DNA from: Nymphaea colorata
Taxonomy: Eukaryota; Streptophyta; Magnoliopsida; Nymphaeales; Nymphaeaceae
Length of the DNA: 64,000 nucleotides
Reading direction: 5' to 3'
NCBI RefSeq assembly: GCF_008831285.2
Contig: NC_045139.1
Location: 22,488,412-22,552,411, forward strand
Under the pieces are notes generated by a model, which had not been told where the DNA came from, made no database searches, and saw only the letters and a program-made list of their open reading frames with translations. The number at the start of each line of letters is the position of its first letter. Within the stretch, counting starts at the first letter, position 1. Both the position numbers and the translations under genes were made by a program. Below, in pieces: positions 12,101 to 24,752 of the stretch.

Positions 12101-15100
12101 GAAATAGGGTACGAAGCCCTGACATGTTTAGCCAATTGACACACTTCACAAGCGAAGGAGTCAATGGAGACAGAAGCAAACAAATGAGGAAACAACTTCT
12201 TTATTAACTGGAAGGGTAGATGTCCAAGACGCTCGTGCCATCGTAGAACAGTAGATCTATCGTTCACACCAGACAAGTGACCACTCGTGGCAGAAATCAA
12301 TGCTGAAGCAACTTGTACCGGCAGCCTGTAGAGCCCATCAGTAACCGAATCAATCCCAATCTTCTTCCCCGTCACCAAGTCCTGCAGGGAACAATGATCA
12401 GCAGAGAAAATCAGATTACAGTTTAATTCTTTAGTAATACTGCTGACAGAGAGTAAGTTCACAGGAATATTTGGAACATGCAGGGCATTGTGGAGACGGT
12501 ATTTGTTCAACAGGGACAAGCTCCCTTTCCCAGCCACAGAGATAGAAGACCCATCTGCCATAGACACGCGTTGCTTGCCAGAGGAAAGTTGATATTCTTG
12601 AAAAAGTTTAGAGTCCCCTGTCATGTGGTGAGTGGCTCCACTATCAACAATCCAATCACCAAGAGAAGGGTTACCTTGATCAGTCGAGGCAACGAGAGCT
12701 TGGGCTAGCTGAGCCCCTTCAGACGTGGAGGACTCCTCAGGGGTAGTAGATAGACGGCTGATGTACGCCTGTAGCTCCTTGAGTTGAGCAGGGGACAACT
12801 TGGACTTTGCACCACTAGAAGAATTGCTCTGACTGGAATCAGACACAGAAGGGCTACGCTTGCCAGAGGGAGGACGACCTCTGACCAGTCTCTTCTCGGG
12901 ATGAAGATCCCAACAGAAATCCACCGAATGCCCCAACTTGTGGCAATGAGTGCAATGTCGGGCAGGACGCTGCCCAGTCCCTGAGGCACGGCTGACAAAG
13001 GCAGAAGGGCCATGACCGGTGTCAAGATGCATCACCTGGCGACGTTGTTCTTCAGACTCAACACGAGCATATACTTCCTCTATCCCCGGAATCTCATCAC
13101 CATTAAGAATCTGGCTACGAATAGACTCAAATTCATCCCGCAGGCCTCCCAGAAACAGAAACGTACGGTCCATCCATTCCTTTTCCCAGTAGAGGGAATG
13201 ATCTGAACCGCACGTCCACTCATCAGTCACATGATAATCTAGCTCCTCCCACTTGGTCTTCAGGGCAGCATAGAAGGCAGCAACAGACAAATCACCCTGT
13301 GTCAGAGAGTAAATACTGCGTTTAATCTGATAAGTGCGCAAATGTCTCTTCTTGCGACCATACATCTTTGCAAGCACAGTCCACATATCAAAAGAGGTCG
13401 GCTTCCGCAGAATGAGGGGCTGGATATCGGATGACACGGAGCTGATAATCCACACCTTCACTTGGCTGTCCTCCAACGCCCACGTCGCCCATTGAGGATC
13501 AGATTTGATGGGCGCAGGTTTGTCGCCAGTGATGTAAGAGAGACGCCCACGGCTAGTAATCCCAATCTCGAGAGCGGCAGACCAAGATAGGTAATTGTCC
13601 TTGGTCAGACGGATGGAGGTGACCTGGATCGGCACGTTCTCAGTCTTGGAGGCGCTGCCCGTGTCAAGAACGGCATCTTTTTGAGTCCCCATCGCTTCTG
13701 CCATCACAAACAAGCACACAACAACAAGAGGCACAGCAGCGGGAATGAGGCAACGGCGACGGGAAGGAGGCAGCGGCGACGGGAATGAGCCAGCGGCAAC
13801 GGAAAGCAGGCGACGGCGCAACACAGAGGCCACCCACGGTGGCAGAAACAAAGAACGGGGCGAACGGAGGACCGCGGAGGCGCAACAGAGGACGGCGGAA
13901 CAGAGGACGGCAGCGGCGGAACAAAGGACGGCGGCGGCAGAGCAGGGCGACGTCACAAGGGCAGCAGCGACGCCGGAACAGTGGACGGCGGCGGCGGAAC
14001 AAAGGACAGCGGCGGCAGAGCAGGGCGACGTCACACGGGCAGCAGCGGCGCCGGAACTTCAACGGCGTCGGGCGACGAAAAAACTTGACGATCCTCGAAA
14101 AAAACGCTGCTCCAACTCCGCTGGCTCTGATACCATGTAGAAACACGAACCACAAAGAGAGAGAGTGGAGAACGAACACACAATCTATGTGGAAAACCTC
14201 AGAAAGAGGTGAAAAACCACGGGGAGGCTCTGACCTAGGGGCACACCGCAACCCTAGGAGAGAGAAAATTATATTTCACTTAATTCAACACTAAACACAA
14301 GTGACAATATAAAGAGGGAGAGAGGAGAAGCCGCCTAGGGTACTGTAAGAATCTTCACAAAGTACTCGTCTCTCCGTATGCAAAACAGATATGTTGAGAA
14401 GAGAGGATGAAAGAAGACGATGGAGGAAAGGGAGCAGCCGGCTTAACTTAGCCCTGCGTTCCTTAATCTTTAATTAAAGAATAACCCTAATAGGGTACAA
14501 CAGATTTGTACATAAAAGGATAAAAAATTACAAGAGAGCCACCGCCTAGTAGCTTTAGGCGTGTGGATATAAGGAGAATGGATCGGGTCTGTTCAGACCC
14601 GATCCCCATACGCTAACAGCTCCCCTCAAGTTGTGCATGAGATTTGATCATGCACAACTTGTTCTTCAAATCCCAAAAATGCTGCCCTGTGAGACCTTTG
14701 GTAAAAAGATCAGCTATCTGTTCATTGGTAGATATATAAGTAGGCAAGATCTCGGCTTCTTCAACCTTCTGTCGAATGAAATGTTGATCAATCTCTATAT
14801 GTTTGGTGCGATTATGCAAAATGGGATTGAAAGCAATTTTTATCGCACTTTGATTGTCACATAGTAATGATGACCGAACAATAGGAAGATTGAGCTCTCC
14901 AAGTAAATGACGTAACCATGACGCTTCAGCCGTCCCTGCAGCCATTGCTCTATATTCTGCCTCAGTGCTAGATCGTGCAACAGCACGCTGCTTCTTACTG
15001 CTCCAACAAATGAGATTAGAATCAAGAAAGAGACAGAAACCTGAAACTGATCGTCGGTCATCGGGATCGCCTGCCCAGTCGGCATCAGTATATGTATATA

Positions 15101-18100
15101 TGCTATGTCCAAGAGAAACATTGGAACATTTGGTGTAGACTAGTCCATCTCCAAGAGTAGCTTTGAGATACCGTAGGATCCGCTTAGCAGCATCCATATG
15201 TCCTTCAGTGGGTGCATGCATGAACTGAGAAATCTGATTTACAGCATATACTATGTCTGGGCGAGTAAAGGTAAGGTATTGTAACATACCAACAATGCTG
15301 CGATAGAATGTGGGATTGGAATATGCAGCAGTTCCATCAGATGCAGTCAATTTAGTATTCAGAACACTGGGGGTAGTGATGGGTTTGCAATTAGTCATAC
15401 CTGCCCTATCCAAAACATCAAGGGTATACTTGTGCTGTGTAAGAGTCAAACTATCATTTGTCCTGTCAAGTTCGACACCCAAAAAATATCGTAATTCTCC
15501 CAGATCCTTCATCTTGAACTCTTGCTTCAACATACCTTTAACATAAGATATATGTGAAGAAGAATTCCCAGTTATAACAATATCATCAACATAGATAAGT
15601 AACCAGGTGGTAGCTTCTCCAGTGCGATAGATAAACAAAGAGTGATCGAGAGAGCTTCGGAGAAAACCAATTTGTTGTATGTGATGAGAAAAACGATCAA
15701 ACCATGACCTAGAAGCTTGCTTCAACCCATATAGAGACTTGTGTAATTTGCAAACCCATTTTTGAGAATCATGAGTAGTGTAGCCGGGAGGTTGCTCCAT
15801 GTATACCTCTTCCTTAAGAATTCCATGAAGAAAAGCATTTTTGACATCTAACTGATAGAGAGGCCATCCATACGAGACTGCAAGAGAAATAATGACACGG
15901 ATTGTTCCCATCTTGATGACTGGACTGAATGTCTCATCATAATCTTCCCCATATTGCTGAGTGAAACCGCGCGCCACAAGTCGTGCTTTATACCGATCAA
16001 TGCTACCATCTGGTTTATATTTCAGTTTATAAACCCATTTGGATCCCACAACATTCTTATCAGCTGGACGAGGGACAATCTGCCAAGTCTGACATTCATG
16101 CAAGGCTGCCATTTCCTCATTCATAGCTTCAACCCAACATTTTTCCTTACTCGCATTGTGATAAGATGTTGGTTCCACCTTTTTGCTGACTGCTGTCATA
16201 AACAGCTGAAAATCCAAAGAAAAACTGTTATAGCTCACCCATCTATCAATAGGATGTCGCACGCGTTGTGATTGGCGTGGAACTGCAGTAGGAACTGATC
16301 GCCTAGAATACACCAGGCCTGAGAACCGATTATGCATAGGTGGCTCACTGGGCTGAGAAGATGAAGGCATGCTGTCCAAGGAAGTAGTGCTGCTCAAGGA
16401 ACTACTTACAGATGTCTCGGGCTCATTAACAACTTGCTCATTGTGCTCAGTCAACATTGCTGCCCCTTGTCTTAAGATTTCAGCATGAAGCCAAGTATCA
16501 TAAACTTCATTTTTGTCCTTGAGTGTCACAGAAGTAGCCTTGGGATCCTGTAACCTGTTCTCATCAAATACAACATGCCGTGAAATATGTACACGTCCAG
16601 TTTTAGGATTGTAACACCTATAACCCTTGTAATTTTCTGCATACCCTATAAATCTACATAAAACAGCACGATCTTGAAATTTGTTTCGCAAGGAAACATC
16701 AACATGCACATAGCACACACATCCAAAAACGCGCAACTCCTCATAACGTGGCTGCTCTTGGTGTAAAAGAAAAAATGGTGATTTTCCATCAAGCAAAGCC
16801 AATGGCAATCGATTTATAACATGTACAGCCGTATGGAAAGCCTCGGTCCACAATGTCATAGGTAAGTCTGTTTCATGCATCATGCTAAGTGCACTTTCAA
16901 CAATATGCCTATGTTTCCTTTCAGCAATTCCGTTTTGCTGAGGTGTATGCGGACATGAAATTTGTCTAGTGATCTCATTATCTAGTAAGTACTCAGTAAA
17001 TTCATTAGAAATAAATTCACCACCACCATCACATTGAAAATGCACAATATTACTGGAATATTTATTTTGAACTAAGGCATGAAATTGAGTGAATAGGCGA
17101 AAAACTTCTGATTTGTGTTTCATGAAATGGATCCAAGTATATCGGGAATATGAGTCAACAAAAATGACATAGTATCTACTCCCAGAAGAAGAAGGAACTG
17201 GAGCAGGCCCCCAAACATCAGAATATATGGTGTCAAAAACCTTTGGAGCTCTTTTATTTATTAATTGAAAAGGAAGGGCATGGCTCTTACAGATATGACA
17301 ACTCGAGCACATGCTGGACTCACTGACAGAACTCAGACTGGACTTATCTAAGAGCCCGTCTGCAACAAGACTTCGAACAAAAGATTGACTACAATGAGCT
17401 AACCGACCATGCCAAATGGATGGTTTATTATACTCTGTGACATTGACTTCACTATGACTTGGAGAACATGAATCGGAAGGGTGAGATTTTGACATCTGTG
17501 GAGCTCCTTCAAGGACATACATATCTCCTTTGCGAGTGCCCTCAGCGAATGTCTTCTTGGTTCGAGCATCCTTGACATAAACAGAAGAGGGTGTGAATTC
17601 AACAGAGGATTGAGTATCATCAATAAGCTTGGACACTGAAATAATATTTTTCTGGACACTTGGAACAACAAGAACATTCTTTAATGGAATCGAAGAAGAG
17701 CCCATAGAAATTTGTACATTTCCAATGTGTGATATTGTGTGATGGGAACCATCTCCCGTGACAACTGAGCCTTTATCTAAATAAGGGAGAGCACTAGAGA
17801 GATTACCTGCGTCACCAGTAACATGGGCTGCTGCTCCAGAGTCCACATACCATTCTCCTTGCTCGTTTTGTTTCAAATGAAGCTTAGACAGGGCTGTCAT
17901 GAGGAGTTGTTGTACGTCTGCTGAAACATTAGATCCAGATGATGATGAAGCTGACCCTGCTGCTGCCTTGTTCTCACGTCTAATCTGATTATTTTTGTTC
18001 TGTGGGTTGTGCCAACATTCTGACTTTACATGCCCCCTCTTGTTGCAATAGAAACAAGTCGGAACCCTTCTAGATGTGGCAGATGTAGTATTCATGCCCT

Positions 18101-21100
18101 GTGGTGTTGGGAGAATCCCTCTTCCCATTCCTGCCTGAGGAATCCAAGTACGAGTGCGATTCCCTTGCAATGCATGTGTCCCTGTGATCAGTACATTGTG
18201 ACTGTTGGAAGGAATCAAATTCTGTCGCTGAACACGACTAGCTTCGTGTTGGAATAACTTAGCCTTGAGATCTTCGAAAGATGGAAGAATAGGTAGGACT
18301 TCCAAGGCTGTGCAAAAAATATCAAAATCTGTTCCCAGTCCACTCAAGGCTTGTTGCACTTTGTCCTTGTCGCTGACGGGATGTCCAATGGCAGCAAGTT
18401 GATCACTTACACTTTTAATTTCATTCAAATATTCCAAAACAGTACGCATCCCACGCTTGATGTCCTGAAATTGCCTTCTTAACTGCAGAAAACGTGCTTC
18501 GGATACTTGAGAATACGTGGTGGCAAGGGTAGACCACAACTCTAGGGCTGTTAAATCATCATCAATACCTCCTAATACTTCCTCTGACAAAGTAGAAGTA
18601 ATATAGGCAACAAGAGACTGGTCGTGAGCCAGCCAAGCTTCATACTCAGGATTATTTTCAGTAATGGTTTCATATTCAAATCTGATTTCACTCATAGCCG
18701 CAGCCCCAGCAGCTTGATCTCCCACTACGGTTTTCTTCACTTCACGGTCAATATACATAGGAGGTGCTGGAGTGGTCCCATCGATATGCCCGTAGAGTCT
18801 ATGACTTTTAATAAAAGGGACTATTTGACGTTTCCAAGTCAAATAGTTACTATGATTCAGCTTTTGTGAAATAAGTTGGGAGAGAAAGCTGGAAGATAGA
18901 AGAGAGGGGGTCGGCTGATCCATAATTGATTTAGGGCAACGACAGAAATTAGGGCAAAACGATGAGAAGATTAGGGCACAACGATTAGGGCAAATCAATT
19001 AGGGCAAATCACGCAAGATTTAGGGCAGAAACTGAAAAGAGGGATGATCACGCCAGAAAAGAAAGAATTTAGGGCAGATTAGGGCTAATCACATCAAACT
19101 GAAATCACTCACCGGAGGACGATGCAACCTGTCTCTGATACCATGTAAGAATCTTCACAAAGTACTCGTCTCTCCGTATGCAAAACAGATATGTTGAGAA
19201 GAGAGGATGAAAGAAGACGATGGAGGAAAGGGAGCAGCCGGCTTAACTTAGCCCTGCGTTCCTTAATCTTTAATTAAAGAATAACCCTAATAGGGTACAA
19301 CAGATTTGTACATAAAAGGATAAAAAATTACAAGAGAGCCACCGCCTAGTAGCTTTAGGCGTGTGGATATAAGGAGAATGGATCGGGTCTGTTCAGACCC
19401 GATCCCCATACGCTAACAGGTACCGAGCCCGCCTCGGTACCCGCGCCCCATAGAACCGGGTCCAGGAATGGATCCGGTTCCCACAGCAACATATTCTAAC
19501 AATTGTCTTATGTTTAGTGGACTATTTTTGTAAAATTGGTAACACTCCCTAGTCTCATATTAATAGGAGATTAGGGTTACGTGCTGGAATAAGAAATCTC
19601 TCACTTTCTCCCTCTATCTCTCTCGCCCCTTCTTCTTCCAATAATCAACATGGTATCAGAGCCGTGAACCTAGGGCTGTACAATCTAGGGTTTCACGTCC
19701 AGGGTTCCTCCCTCCTCTCACCTCTCTTCTCTTCCTCCCAACTAGGGTTTCACGCCTAGGGTTTCTGCTGATTACAAAGTAAGCAAGTTAATTTGTTGGT
19801 GGAAAGGGGCTAATCATGTTTAACATGTAGAAACGTGATTAGCTTCCTTGTTTTGTCGTTGGAGTCGTTAAAAAAAAAAAATGAAGATAAAGCAGATCTG
19901 AAATCGTCGTTCAGATCCAAATAATGATGGTGTTTGGCCAGATGATGTGGCTGCATGGTGAATCAGATCAGAATGGTTCAGATCTGACCTATTGCTGTCG
20001 TGGAAGAAGATGAGATGTTTCAGACCTGAACTCTCTGATGCCGTGAAAAAAGGTCAGACCAGTGATTGTCTGATCAGTTAGGATAATCAGATCTGCTTGG
20101 TACCTAGTGGATCATAACAGGCAAAGGTATGACACATCCCAACAAAATGGTGTTGCTGAACGCAAACATCGACAACTTCTAAACGTGGCCCGCACCCTCA
20201 TGTTGCATACTCATATGCCTGCATATTTTTCGGGTGATGCTATTCACACTGCCTGCTACCTCATCAACCGATTACCTTCGTCTGCCATCCAAGAACGCAT
20301 TCTCATTCAAATACTATATCCAGATCGACCATTATTTCATATCCCTCCCAAAGTGTTTGGATGCACTTGTTTTGTACACATCTTGGGCCCAAACAAAAAC
20401 AAACTTGCTGCCCAAGCTGTTAAATGTGTGTTCATTGGATATCCTGCCAATCAAAAAGGCTACTGATGTTTTGATCCCCAGAACATGAAAGAGATTATCA
20501 GTGCGGATGTTACATTCTTTGAGTCGCGTCCTTACTTCACATCACATACCACTTTGAATGAACTCCCCGTATTTGTCCCTCTTCCTATTCCCCCAGTTTC
20601 TCTTGAGTCTATCCCTTCCTCTCAACCACGGTCCTGTGATCGTTTTCATAAACCTCCAATAGTCTATACTCGGCGTCAAGATCCCTCTCCCACCCGTCCA
20701 CCAGAATCTTCTCAAGAGGTAAGTTCTAATGATAAGACTGACTCGGGAAGAAATGATGATTATTCTGCAGATGATCTACCCATTGCTATTCGCAAGGGCC
20801 AGCAACAGTGCACAAGACATCCTATCTCTAACTCGGTTTCTATGGACCATTTGAGCACGAGTTTAGTACAGTTTGACCGAGCTATGGATAGTCATACTAT
20901 TCCGACCTCTCACCACCAAGCCTTGCTAGATTCACGATGGAAGCAAGCCATGCAGGAGGAAATGGATGCTCTTCTTTCTCGAGAAACTTGGGACTTAGTG
21001 GACCCACCGATGACTTGTGACGTTGTCGGCTCTAAATGGGTTTTCACAATCAAATATCATTCTGATGGGTCTGTAGAGCGTCTTGTTGCTAAAGGTTATA

Positions 21101-23333
21101 CACAAACTTATGGTGTGGACTTCTTCGAGACGTTTTCGCCTGTGGCACGGTTAGGTACTATTCGCTTTGTTATATCTCTCGCAGTTCAGCAGGATTGGCC
21201 CCTTTTTCAGCTTGATGTGAAAAATGCATTTCTGTATGGTGATCTCTTTGAAACAGTCTATATGCAACAACCCCCTGGTTTTGAACGACAGGGGGAGTGT
21301 TCCAAGGTATGCAAACTCAAAAAGGCTATCTATGGGCTTAAACAAAGCCCTCGTGCATGGTTTCATAAGCTCAGTGAGGTTGTTTCTAAGTGTGGATTTC
21401 AAAGGTCCCAGTGTGATCACTCGTTGTTTATCAAAAAAGGGACTTCTGGTATAGTGATATTGATTGTATATGTTGATGATATTGTCCTCACTGGAGAAAG
21501 TATTCACGAGTTAGCTCAGGCAAAGGAGTTTCTACAGAAACACTTTGTCACAAAAGATCTTGGTCCACTTCGTTATTTTCTTGGCATTGAAGTGGCTCGC
21601 AGTAATAAAGGACTTGTGATGTTTCAGAGGAAATATGTTCTTGATCTTTTGCAGGAAACAGGATTATTGGGAGCCAAACCGGCTACACTTCCTATGAATC
21701 CTCGAATTCATATTCATGATGATGACTCAGAAACTTTTGACTCCCGTTCTTACAGATCGTTGATAGGGAAACTTTTATACTTGACTATCACTCGACCTGA
21801 TATCAGCTTTGCTGTGAACAAGTTAAGTCAATTCATGGAAAAACCTCAGAAAATTCATTGGGAGGCTGCTCTAATGGTGGTAAAATACTTGAAATCAGCC
21901 CCGGGAAAGGGGTTATGGTTCAAAAAGGGATCATGTGTAGACATAGAAGCATATAGTGACGGCTGATTATGCAGGGTCAGTAGATGACAGGAAATCGACT
22001 ACGGGTCTCTGTGTCTTTGTTGGTGGGAATCTTATTTCTTGGAGAAGCAAGAAACAGAATGTGGTTGCTAGATCTAGTGCTGAGTCTGAATATAGAGCTA
22101 TGGCCCAAACTGCGGCTGAAATGTCTTGGATCTAGAATTGGGGATTTCTGTGACACTCCCAATGAAGATGTACTGTGACAATAGAGCAGCAACCTACATT
22201 GCAAGTAATCCTGTTTTCCATAAGAGGACTAAACACATTGAAGTAGATTGTCATTATGTTCGGGACTTGGTACAATAAGATGCTGCTGATATGTTCACTA
22301 ATGCTCTTCCCATTGGCGATTTCTTGAAAGGATGTAACAAGCTGAGCATGATTGATATTTATGCTCCAGCTTGAGGGGGAGTGTTAAATACTTATAGCAG
22401 TCGGGTGGTTTTTGAATTATTAGAAAGTTGAAATAGGTTCACTTAATTATTGTCTTATGTTTAGTGGACTATTTTTGTAAAATTGGTAACACACCCTAGT
22501 CTCATATTAATAGGAGATTAGGGTTACGTGCTGGAATAAGAAAAATGTTCCTCTCTCTCTCGTTCTCTCACTTTCTCCCTCTATCTCTCTCGCCCCTTCT
22601 TCTTCCAATAATCAACAACTATAAAACTAAACTTTGTTGCACAGTCAGTAATGAAAATGACCACCTTGGAAGTAACTGTCCAAAATTACTAAATGCCTAC
22701 ACAAAAGAAGCCGTATTAATCAATACGATAAATCAAGAATTAATCAACATTGACGAATATGTCAATGAAACAGAATCCATTTACTCAATCGTATCAGCAG
22801 AAGATTACGATGAAAAACAACAAAGTTCTGAAGATGATTATCCATTGATAAATGAATTTATAAAATCCAATGAAACAATCTTAAACGAGTTTATCCGACT
22901 ATATCAGTCAGAAGATAAATTTTGACTGTATACATGACTGGAAATTTAGGGACGGCAGTTTGAGTACATAATGCAACTACTGCTCTAAATGTCCCCAATT
23001 GGACAATAGATGGCGATGAAGCCCTTGTTTCCTAGAAATCCGTAGTTTCCTAGAAATCTGTAGGCTCTATGTACAAGTTCTAGAGCCACAACAAAAATTA
23101 CCAGACAAAGAGGTCAAAAGATATGAAAAATTAGAAGAATCTAGTCCTGAAAGATGAACTCAAAGACTAGAAAATTATTATGATGAATTAGAAGACTTCA
23201 AAACAAAAATTCAAATACAAATCGAAGAATTACAAAGAAATCTAAAGGGGAAAACAATTCCCCCCTCAACAACTGTTTTGATGAATCAACAATCTAATAT
23301 CGTAGAATTTCAAAATAGGGAACCAGATCTCAG

Positions 23334-23420
<87 letters not shown>

Positions 23421-23435
23421 CATATATATACACAC

Positions 23436-23466
<31 letters not shown>

Positions 23467-24713
23467 CATGGACACACGCATTTTCATACATTATAATGAG
23501 TTAAAACACTATTTTTATACATATATATGTACACCTTATGCAAGAAATGGAGTCGTCAAAACCAGGCTGAGTCACTGAATTGACCTAGCGAATCATCAGT
23601 CAATTCACTCTGTGACAGTCTTTGGTCAATGGGTTTTAAACCGTCACCAATGCACCTACAACTTAGGCATGTTACATACATTCAGATAGCTATGCATGAA
23701 ATCAGATAACAAAAGTTTTGTGGTATTGAAAGGAAAGTTTAATCATATAAAAACACTCTCATGACGTGCATAGTGAATTTTGACACTTATGCATATCACA
23801 TACATTGAGATAGCTATGCCTAAAATGAATGGCACAAGTTTGCATTATCAAAAGGAAATCCATCGAAACAAGTTGAGGCCTGATATTTTGGCATTTTAAC
23901 CCATTTGTGCATGACAGAAGATCCACAAAATGAGAAAACAACAGTATTCAGGACAAAAAACATAAAAAAGATATGCCTGGAGGGAGGAGGATACCTGCTG
24001 AAGTACTTGCAGCAGGTCCAGCAGAAGAGCCAGTTGAAAATTCATCAATGTTCCATGGGTTCCTTGTCCTTCCGCCAAACCAGATATCATCGTATGCAAG
24101 TGATCCTGTAACAAGCTTTGCTACAAGAACAGCACCAGAAGATTTTAGTCTGCAAAACAGATGATACAGAAAAGAGAGTTGAATACAGAACTCCAACTAA
24201 AGTACAAGAAAGTAAACTGAATTTACCTCTTGTATACCCAAGCTTCCATGTCAAGAACTTGGTTCCTAAATGTTGTCGACCCCCATGTTGTCCTATAATG
24301 TGGAACTGCAATTATGTCCTTTAGGCCATAGGGTATACCGTGAAGAGGACCTACAAGCATACACACACAAAAACACAGACTAAAGTTTAATCCTAAATGA
24401 ACCTGATTCAGGTGTTATAATGCATATGTTGACATAGGAATGTTGCTTCCATACCCCATGTAGCCTCTATATACGATACAAATTAGCCACACAGTTCAGT
24501 AGTCCCAAACAGAAATTCCAAGTTCTAGCAGAAAGTGAAAATTCATACCTACATAAGACCTATGGCACACCGACATGGAAAAACGGGTGAAGCACCCACA
24601 TCGCAGGGCAATGCTTCGGTCAACAACAGTAGGGTGCTGCTCATTACATCCACTCTTCTTTACCACAAAAAAAAAAAACCTCCCCTGTATCATGTCTCTC
24701 TGATTTTGGTGGT

Positions 24714-24752
<39 letters not shown>

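Larger units (their letters stand above)
14344..19418 (-). mobile_element. Copia C, intact young element nested in B
   Basis: 5075 bp with TSD GGTAC at 14339-14343 and 19419-19423. LTRs 14344-14618 and 19144-19418 are both 275 bp and look identical. The PBS reads TGGTATCAGAGAC beside the right LTR. It encodes one intact polyprotein. It is the youngest layer of this nest, and nearly identical to E at an offset of 12,444 bp. Confidence 0.97.
9114..19501 (-). mobile_element. Copia B, intact Ty1/copia element nested in D
   Basis: The TSD is ATTGT at 9109-9113 and 19502-19506. The left LTR is 9114-9399. The right LTR is 14136-14343 plus 19424-19501, split by C. Both are 286 bp and I saw no difference between them. 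The PBS next to the right LTR reads TGGTATCAGAGCC. One uninterrupted polyprotein fills the body. B entered the D 5' LTR and later received C. Confidence 0.96.
9041..22617 (+). mobile_element. Copia D, internally deleted, host to B and C
   Basis: The TSD is ACTAT at 9036-9040 and 22618-22622. The 5' LTR is 9041-9113 plus 19507-19650, split by B. The 3' LTR is 22382-22617. The PBS TGGTATCAGAGCC is at 19651. The body keeps a leader, the end of integrase, reverse transcriptase and RNase H, but gag, protease and most of integrase are gone. D splits a pararetrovirus-like relic. Confidence 0.93.

Noticed and set aside
13745-14294. Long Arg-rich plus-strand frames opposite the copia B leader
   Set aside because: They arise from GC-rich repeats in the leader of a minus-strand element, show no domain, and overlap an LTR.
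19651-19665. Possible tRNA-Met gene
   Set aside because: TGGTATCAGAGC is the primer-binding site beside an LTR and is complementary to the tRNA 3' end; no cloverleaf follows.
23266-23496. Frames encoding Tyr/Ile repeats
   Set aside because: They are translations of a TA/TG microsatellite.
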